From assembly GCA_963753955.1 (NCBI GenBank), contig CAVWEM010000008.1, positions 372,001-436,000 of the forward strand: DNA of 64,000 nucleotides. Reading direction: 5' to 3'. The translations under genes were made by a program, and so were the position numbers. Below are positions 59,014 to 64,000 of the stretch, one piece after another (within the stretch, counting starts at the first letter, position 1; each line of letters starts with the position of its first letter). Origin of the DNA: Methylumidiphilus sp963753955. Lineage in GTDB: Bacteria; Pseudomonadota; Gammaproteobacteria; Methylococcales; Methylococcaceae. The notes under the pieces are model-generated. The model did no database searches, was not told where the DNA came from, and saw only the letters and a program-made list of their open reading frames with translations.

Positions 59014-59445
59014 ATGGCAACCGTCCAGTTCTACGAAAAACCTGGCTGCATCAACAACACGCGGCAGAAGAAATTGCTCCGCGAAGCGGGGCATGAGGTC
59101 GTCGAACACAATCTGCTGACCGAACCTTGGGATGCCGTGCATCTTCGCGGTTTTTTCGGGACTTTGCCGGTGGCCGCTTGGTTCAACAGCAGCGCCCCGG
59201 CAATCAAACAAGGCTTGGTGTTGCCGGATTCCTTGAATGAGGAGCAAGCCTTGAGCCTGATGCTGGCCGACCCGCTGCTGATCCGCCGCCCGTTGATGCA
59301 GGTGGGCGAGCGCTGCGAGGTAGGTTTCGACCCGGTGCGGGTGGATGCGTGGATTGGCCTTGCCCCGGAAGACGCCGCCCCGGCGGATTTGGAAACCTGC
59401 CCGAACTCGGCTAAGGCTGAGCCCGGCTTCGAACCTCGGCCATGA
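59014..59445 (+). CDS. nifO: NifO, ArsC-like nitrogenase-associated protein
   Basis: 143 residues starting MATVQFYEKPGCINNTRQKKLLREAGHEV. It has the ArsC/Spx thioredoxin-like fold (EKPGC-x-N-T-R-Q-K, EPWDAVHLRGFFG, DPLLIRRPLMQVGERCEVGFDPVRVDAWIG), as in Azotobacter NifO, which influences Mo use and nitrate effects. The upstream in-frame extension lacks conservation, so I used this ATG. The stop overlaps the next gene by 4 bp. Confidence 0.87.
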   Translation: MATVQFYEKPGCINNTRQKKLLREAGHEVVEHNLLTEPWDAVHLRGFFGTLPVAAWFNSSAPAIKQGLVLPDSLNEEQALSLMLADPLLIRRPLMQVGERCEVGFDPVRVDAWIGLAPEDAAPADLETCPNSAKAEPGFEPRP

Positions 59446-60740
59446 ACGACGAAGCGGTCGAAACCGCCGTCTCCGGCAAGGAACCCGTGGCACTTTCGCC
59501 TAGGGTTCACTGGATCGGTGCGCTGGATCCGACCTTGCGCAGTTTCGACATCATCCTGAAGACCGCCAACGGCACCAGCTACAACGCCTACGTGGTGCGC
59601 GGCAGCGAGGGCGTGGCCGTGGTGGACACGGTGAAGGAGCAATTTGCCGGTGACTTTTTCGCCCGGCTGGAAAAAGTCGCCCGTTACGATGAAATCAAGG
59701 CGATTGTGCTGAACCACTTGGAACCCGACCACACCGGTGCCTTGCCGGAGCTGATGCAGCGCGCGCCGCAGGCGAGACTGTATATCTCCTTCAAGGCGCA
59801 GATGATGCTGAAGGCTTTATTGAAGCGGGAAAGCATGGAATTCACGCCAGTGAATACCGGTTATGCCATCAGCTTGGGCGACCGCACGCTGGAATTCCTG
59901 CACACGCCTTATCTGCATTGGCCGGACACCCAATGCACGTATTTAAGGGAAGAGAAACTGCTGTTTTCCGGCGATGTGTTCGGCTGTCATTTCTGCGATG
60001 CCCGGCTGTTTAACGACAAGGTGGGGGATTTCAGGTTTTCGTTTGAATATTACTACGCCCACATCATGCGGCCTTTCAAGGATTATGTGGTGGGCGCGTT
60101 GGAATTGATCGAGCCTTTGGAATTGCAGTGCATCGCCCCGGCCCATGGGCCGATCCTGCACGACCGGCCCCGCGCCTATGTGGAACGTTATCGGGAACTG
60201 TCCACCCCGCGCCTGAAAAGCGAGGTTTCCGCCGACGAGAAAACCCTGCTGATTTTTTACATCAGCTCTTACGGCAACACGGCCCGCATGGCCGAGGCCA
60301 TCTATGCCGCCGCGCAAAAAGTGGAAGGGGTGAGGGCTTCGCTGTACGACTTGGAAGGCGGCGACACCGACACCTTCGCCGACTTGCTGGAGGAGGCCGA
60401 CGGCTTCGTGCTGGGCTCGCCCACCATCAACGGCGACGCGGTGAAACCGATCTGGGATCTGCTGTCCTCGCTGACCGTCATCGACGTGAAAGGCAAGATC
60501 GCCGCCGCCTTCGGCTCTTACGGCTGGAGCGGCGAGGCGGTGCGCATGATCGAGGATCGGCTGCGTGGCCTGAAGCTGCGGGTGCCGGTGCAGGGCTTGC
60601 GGGTCAAGCTCATCCCCACACTCGATGAAATCGAGGCTTGCCGGCAATTCGGCCACGATCTGGCGGAGGAATTGGTTGGACGCCGCCCCGCCCGCGTCAT
60701 CGACATGTCCGACCTATTAAAAACGACTTACTCAACCTAG
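59442..60740 (+). CDS. Flavodiiron protein (A-type flavoprotein, FprA-like)
   Basis: 432 residues. The metallo-beta-lactamase domain has di-iron ligands in NHLEPDHTG (His92, Glu94, Asp96, His97), LFSGDVFGCHF and CIAPAHGPILH. A flavodoxin domain starts near 265 (LLIFYISSYGNTARMAEAIY; GSPTINGDAVKPIW; GSYGWSGEAVRMI). Such enzymes reduce O2 to water or NO to N2O using reduced ferredoxin or rubredoxin. In a NifA-driven operon, protection of nitrogenase from O2 is a natural inference. Confidence 0.9.
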   Translation: MNDEAVETAVSGKEPVALSPRVHWIGALDPTLRSFDIILKTANGTSYNAYVVRGSEGVAVVDTVKEQFAGDFFARLEKVARYDEIKAIVLNHLEPDHTGALPELMQRAPQARLYISFKAQMMLKALLKRESMEFTPVNTGYAISLGDRTLEFLHTPYLHWPDTQCTYLREEKLLFSGDVFGCHFCDARLFNDKVGDFRFSFEYYYAHIMRPFKDYVVGALELIEPLELQCIAPAHGPILHDRPRAYVERYRELSTPRLKSEVSADEKTLLIFYISSYGNTARMAEAIYAAAQKVEGVRASLYDLEGGDTDTFADLLEEADGFVLGSPTINGDAVKPIWDLLSSLTVIDVKGKIAAAFGSYGWSGEAVRMIEDRLRGLKLRVPVQGLRVKLIPTLDEIEACRQFGHDLAEELVGRRPARVIDMSDLLKTTYST

Positions 60741-60749
60741 GAGAAACCC

Positions 60750-61037
60750 ATGGCCAAAGCCACCATCACATTTGAAGACATTAACGTCACCGTCACCGTT
60801 CCGGCCGGCACCCGCGTCATCGAGATTTCGGAAAAGGTCGGCTCCGGCATCACCTACGGCTGCCGCGAAGGCGACTGCGGCACCTGCATGATGAAGGTCG
60901 ACGAAGGCTGGAATAACCTCAGCGAGCCATCGGTGCTGGAGGACAAGATCCTGCGTGACAACTTCGCCGGCAAGCATAACCGACTGGCCTGCCAAGCCCA
61001 AGTGCTGGGCGGCGAGCTTAAGGTGCGCCCGGCTTAA
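60750..61037 (+). CDS. [2Fe-2S] plant-type ferredoxin, nif-linked (1)
   Basis: 95 residues with ligands in YGCREGDCGTCMMKV and the distant Cys in NRLACQAQVLGG. AGGAGA box upstream; 10 bp after the flavodiiron gene, which it could serve as electron donor. Confidence 0.88.
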   Translation: MAKATITFEDINVTVTVPAGTRVIEISEKVGSGITYGCREGDCGTCMMKVDEGWNNLSEPSVLEDKILRDNFAGKHNRLACQAQVLGGELKVRPA

Positions 61038-61176
61038 AGCCCACCTACACCCCCTCACCCCCGGCCCCTCTCCCAAAGGGAGAGGGGGTAAAGCCCCTCC
61101 CCCTGCGGGGGAGAGCTTGCGAGGGGGCCGGTTGGGGAGAGAGGCAGCGAAACAAACTTTAGAGAGGAAACCCATC

Positions 61177-61524
61177 ATGGCATTAGTCACTTTCAGCAAT
61201 CCCGAATACAAAGACAAAACCGTCTACGCCGTAGCCGGCAGCCACACGCAGACCTTGCTTAAACTGGCCTTGGAAAACAAGGTTCCGATCCAGTTCAACT
61301 GCCAGGACGGGGAATGCGGCACCTGCTTGGTGAAGGTCAGCAGCGTGGATACCAAACCCCGGATGAGCGGCCATCTGACCGCCAAGGAAATCGCGGTGTT
61401 GAAGGAATTGGGCAAGATCACCCAACAGGAGATCGACGATATCGCCGTCACCGACATGCCCGCCACCTGGCGTCTGGCCTGTCAGTTCATCGTCCGCGAC
61501 GAAGACATTCTGGTCGAGTACTAA
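61177..61524 (+). CDS. [2Fe-2S] plant-type ferredoxin, nif-linked (2)
   Basis: 115 residues starting MALVTFSNPEYKDKTVYAVAGSHTQTLLKLAL. Ligands are in FNCQDGECGTCLVKV and WRLACQFIV, with an insertion (SGHLTAKEIAVLKELGKITQQEIDDIAVTDMP) that sets it apart from ferredoxin 1. AGAGGAA box upstream. The 140-bp gap before it holds CTCTCCC palindromes. Resembles nif-linked FeSII-like carriers; a role in nitrogenase protection or electron supply is inferred. Confidence 0.86.
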   Translation: MALVTFSNPEYKDKTVYAVAGSHTQTLLKLALENKVPIQFNCQDGECGTCLVKVSSVDTKPRMSGHLTAKEIAVLKELGKITQQEIDDIAVTDMPATWRLACQFIVRDEDILVEY

Positions 61525-61530
61525 ACCACC

Positions 61531-62115
61531 ATGAACGCCATCCCCAAGCCCTACGCACCAGACCGGCAGAAGTATTATCGATACTTCAAACGGCATTCGG
61601 CCAAGCTCTCCCCCAACACGGAGTGGCTGTGCCGGATGCTGTCAAGTTGGAGCGTCGGCTTGGGGGCGTTGCCGGAAGCCTTGGGGCTGGAGCGAGAGGA
61701 CTTCTTCCGTTTGCAAAGCGAGTTTTTCCGCAGCCTGGAAATCCCCGTTTCGGCCCCGTCAGGCATTCAGGCGGATTTCAGCCGCATGTTGGAAAAGGAC
61801 GATCTTATCCGTTATTTGCAGGCCCGCGCCGCTTACCCAAAGCGGGCGGAAACCGGCTGGATAACCCGTATCCTGGTGGCCGGTTGCCTGGGCGATGACC
61901 ATCTTTGGCAGGATTTGGGGCTATGGTCGCGGCAGGAATTGAGCGGTTTGATTGCCTACAACTTCCCGAAAATCGCGGCTGCCAACCACCAGGACATGAA
62001 ATGGAAGAAATTCATTTATAAACAATTGTGCGAGACGGAAGGCATTTATGTCTGCCGTGCGCCTTCTTGTGATGTATGTGTCGATTACCCACGTTGTTTT
62101 GGAGCGGAGGACTGA
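61531..62115 (+). CDS. nifQ: NifQ, molybdenum delivery protein
   Basis: 194 residues. The C-terminal Cys motif VCRAPSCDVCVDYPRCF (C-x4-C-x2-C-x5-C) binds the Mo-Fe-S cluster in NifQ; upstream are GWITRILVAGCLGDDHLWQDLGL and YNFPKIAAANHQDMKWKKFIYKQLC, both characteristic. It donates Mo for FeMo-co at NifEN/NifH. 6 bp after the ferredoxin. Confidence 0.95.
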   Translation: MNAIPKPYAPDRQKYYRYFKRHSAKLSPNTEWLCRMLSSWSVGLGALPEALGLEREDFFRLQSEFFRSLEIPVSAPSGIQADFSRMLEKDDLIRYLQARAAYPKRAETGWITRILVAGCLGDDHLWQDLGLWSRQELSGLIAYNFPKIAAANHQDMKWKKFIYKQLCETEGIYVCRAPSCDVCVDYPRCFGAED

Positions 62116-62117
62116 CC

Positions 62118-62300
62118 ATGTTTAACCCACATTCTTTGAGCGTGCCTGAAATCACCACCGTGCTGGCAGCCTTGGGGCTGGTGCTCAATGCCTGCATCAG
62201 CGTATTGATTCACCGCAAGCCATCGCACCAGCGCATCCCCATTAAAGACGCGGTCTGGCTAAGACACGGCAACACCAAAAAGAGACATTTCCATGAGTAA
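62118..62300 (+). CDS. Small membrane-anchored protein of unknown function
   Basis: 60 residues starting MFNPHSLSVPEITTVLAALGLVLNACISVLIH, one membrane helix (about 11-31), then a basic tail (RKPSHQRIPIKDAVWLRHGNTKKRHFHE). Starts 2 bp after nifQ and overlaps the SIR2-like gene by 8 bp, so it is in the operon. No known family. Confidence 0.55.
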   Translation: MFNPHSLSVPEITTVLAALGLVLNACISVLIHRKPSHQRIPIKDAVWLRHGNTKKRHFHE

Positions 62301-63157
62301 GATCGACGAAATCATCACCGGTTTGTATGAAAACCGGATTGTCCCCTATCTAGGCCCAGGCGTCCTGGCCGATGTGACCCAGGTTGGCACCGGCACACCC
62401 ATGCCGGCCGACAGTAATAGCCTCATCATCGCCATGAACGACGGCAAGCCCATGGCCCCCAAGCTGATGTACGAATTCCCCCGCGCCGCGATGAACCTGG
62501 AGCTCAAGCGCGGGCGCAGCTTCGTCGAGCGCTTCCTGGAAAAAACCTACGGCCAAACCCGTTGGACCCGCGCCACCTTCCACGAGTGGCTGGCCAGTTG
62601 GAAGCCCCGCTACATCATCGACATCAACCGCGATACCCAATTGCAGGAAAGCTATGCCCGGCCAGCCGCATAGCTTGATCCGTGGGGTGGCCCGCATCGC
62701 CGGCACGGATTATCGTTTTGTGATCCACCACTGGGACGGCAGCCAATACCGGGAAATTAGCCAAGATGAAGCCGACACCAGCCTGCCCATCCTGTTCAAA
62801 CCCATGGGCAGTCCCTTGCCCAATCCCCACTACATCGCCTCCGACGCCGATTATGTGGATTACATCACCGAGTTGATGGGCGGCTTCGCGATACCCTCCT
62901 TCCTGAAGGAATACCGCAAAGGCAAGCAATACCTGCTGATCGGCATGCCGTTGAACCGGGATTCCGAGCGCATGGTGATGTCGGACATACTCTACAGCGC
63001 GGCGGAGCCGAAAGGCTGGGTATTGAACAAATCCCCGACGGACAAGGAAAAGCGCTATTGCGAAAAGATAGGCTTGGAGATCCTCGACCTAGGCGTCGAA
63101 GATTTGCTGGCTGCTGCGGGGTGGGCGGAGACAATCGGCGAGAAGACGGCGGCGTAG
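62293..63157 (+). CDS. SIR2-like domain protein, nif-linked, one-base frameshift
   Basis: The first frame starts MSKIDEIITGLYENRIVPYLGPGVL, the nucleotide-binding start of SIR2_2-like proteins, and ends in a stop at 62673. The second frame carries PHSLIRGVARIAGTDYRFVIHHWDG, PILFKPMGSPLPNPHYIASDADYVDYI and LLIGMPLNRDSERMVMSDILY to 63157. Removing one base in GCCCGGCC near 62657 joins them to about 287 residues. End of the nifO-nifQ operon. NAD-related activity is inferred from fold only; confidence in the family is moderate. Confidence 0.65.
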
Positions 63158-63167
63158 ATTAACCCGC

Positions 63168-63275
63168 ATCCAGGATAAACGCGGCGCAATAGGCGAAGCC
63201 GTATTGCGCCGAATGCGAAGAAGCTCAACCCTGCGGCGCAATTGCTTCGCATTGCGCCCTACGCGGGCTGGGGAA
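63168..63275. repeat. GCGGCGCAATxGGCxAAGCC repeat
   Basis: Two inverted REP-like units (AACGCGGCGCAATAGGCGAAG and CGGCGCAATTGC-TTCGCATTGCGCC-CTACGCGG) downstream of the SIR2-like gene. Confidence 0.5.
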
Positions 63276-63323
63276 TATCCGTCATTCCGGCATGGATCGC
63301 CGGAATCCAGGTTCCATGGACGG

Positions 63324-63614
63324 TTAAATGATGGAAGCCCACAAATCCAGCCATTCTCGGTTGTGCTTTTCGATGAGTTCGATCTTGGCGGCACGAGACC
63401 AACCCTTGATTTGTTTCTCCCTCGAAATGGCGCTTTCCATGCGCTCATGCACCTCGTACCAGACCAAGTCATGCACGTTATAGCGTTTGGCGAATCCGTC
63501 CACCAATCCGTTGCGATGTTCATACACGCGCTTGACCAAATCGGAGGTCACGCCGACGTACAACGTGCCGAGGCGGCGGCTGGCAAGGAGATAAACGCAG
63601 GGTTGTTTGTTCAT
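63324..63614 (-). CDS. GIY-YIG nuclease-family protein
   Basis: 96 residues: CVYLLASRRLGTLYVGVTSDLVKRVYEHRNG is the UPF0213/GIY-YIG domain with the conserved Arg (VKRVYEH) and, further on, HERMESAISREKQIKGWSRAAKIELIEKHN. Such small single-domain proteins are widespread and of unknown role. Unrelated to nif. Confidence 0.88.
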   Translation of the reverse strand: MNKQPCVYLLASRRLGTLYVGVTSDLVKRVYEHRNGLVDGFAKRYNVHDLVWYEVHERMESAISREKQIKGWSRAAKIELIEKHNREWLDLWASII

Positions 63615-63680
63615 GGCGGGAGGCTAGCACACATCCCTGTAACCTGGATTCCGTTTCACTTCATCCGGGCTACGCTGGCT

Positions 63681-64000
63681 TCAAGCCCACAAATCGCCCA
63701 AAGAAAAGCTGACGGCGTCGAACGGTGGAACCGCCACCATGTCCTCGTCTTTGAGCGTGGCGACCAGCAGCCAGCCATTTTCGGTCAGCGAATAGGCTTC
63801 CAACAGCCTAGCATAAGGATCGACCAACCAAGCGTGGGCGACGGCATAATGGGCATAAAGAGGCATCTTTTTGGCCCGGTCTTTCTGCGCGGTTGACGGC
63901 GAGAGGATTTCGCACACCCAATCGGGTATGACCTCGAAGCGGTGGTCGTCAGGAATGGCCAGCATTCGCTCCCGTCGCCAACCCGCCAAATCCGGCACGG
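63681..64000 (-). CDS. Uma2-family (DUF820) endonuclease-like protein, 5-prime end outside window
   Basis: At least 106 residues, C-terminal part: VPDLAGWRRERM, PDWVCEILSPSTAQKDRAKKMPLYAHYAVAHAWLVDPYARLLEAYSL. The E-I-L-S-P-S and A-W-L-V-D-P motifs are those of the PD-(D/E)XK-like Uma2 family. The start lies beyond 64000. Confidence 0.85.
   Translation of the reverse strand, partial: VPDLAGWRRERMLAIPDDHRFEVIPDWVCEILSPSTAQKDRAKKMPLYAHYAVAHAWLVDPYARLLEAYSLTENGWLLVATLKDEDMVAVPPFDAVSFSLGDLWA

Overview
The window is a nitrogen-fixation (nif) island from a GC-rich gammaproteobacterium. A type I/X methanotroph (Methylococcales) is the best guess. The guess rests on NifHDK/E/N/B of gammaproteobacterial type, the Azotobacter-like set of nif accessory genes, an NAD-type gnd fused in operon to zwf, and abundant short palindromic repeats. 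No methane-oxidation gene is present, so the assignment is inference.

Layout. (1) 1-900: a CopG/BrnA antitoxin remnant and a HigB/HigA-type toxin-antitoxin (TA) pair. (2) 0.95-6.7 kb: NifA/sigma-54-controlled rnfABCDGEH, the ion-driven electron pump that reduces ferredoxin/flavodoxin for nitrogenase. (3) 7.1-9.8 kb: gnd-zwf. (4) 10.2-16.8 kb: sulfotransferase, APS kinase, two small envelope proteins and a complete ABC/HlyD/TolC export system. (5) 27.0 down to 16.8 kb, minus strand: nifH-nifD-nifK-nifT-nifY-(DUF6129)-unknown-rhodanese/ankyrin-grxD-bolA-LRV FeS protein; the DUF6129 gene is split by an IS5-type element. (6) 27.2-30.7 kb: ParDE-like TA and a DUF262-HipA gene pair. (7) 30.8-34.2 kb: nifE, unknown, nifF flavodoxin, Nif11, Rieske protein. 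(8) 34.3-43.9 kb: about 9.5 kb of mobile DNA between nifE/nifF and nifN. It holds an IS66 element carrying a nested IS1111-type element, a REP-associated transposase with its REPs, and a cluster of integron attC sites with cassettes, one attC carrying a second IS1111-type element. (9) 44.0-50.2 kb: nifN-nifX-DUF269-DUF683-fdxB-[2Fe-2S]-unknowns, then DUF364. (10) 51.3-52.9 kb: nifB. (11) 53.1-58.3 kb: cytochrome lipoprotein, alpha-carbonic anhydrase, an LRR-Roc-COR-TIR protein and TA modules. (12) 58.5-63.2 kb: NifA-controlled ferredoxin-nifO-flavodiiron protein-two [2Fe-2S] ferredoxins-nifQ-small ORF-SIR2-like gene. (13) A GIY-YIG protein and a partial Uma2 protein at the end.

How it works together. 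Six promoters of GG-N10-GC type with upstream TGT-N10-ACA sites (rnfA, nifH, nifE, nifN, nifB, ferredoxin at 58.6 kb), plus one weaker candidate before the 106-aa ORF/nifF, tie the electron-supply (Rnf, ferredoxins, NifF), structural (HDK) and FeMo-co assembly (B, E, N, X, Q, Y, O) genes to one NifA regulon. nifA, nifL, nifS, nifU, nifV, nifW, nifZ and nifM are not in this window.

Caution. Six single-base frame breaks (HlyD gene, nifD, two in IS66 tnpC, the Roc-COR gene, the SIR2-like gene) sit in or beside short homopolymers. They look like residual sequencing or assembly indels at least as much as real mutations, so nifD should not be called dead from this sequence alone.

Most interesting items: the two IS1111-type elements whose non-coding RNA region carries a readable copy of the left flank of their own target; the attC cassette cluster inside the nif island; the DUF262-HipA pair; the sulfation-plus-export operon; and the Roc-COR-TIR protein.
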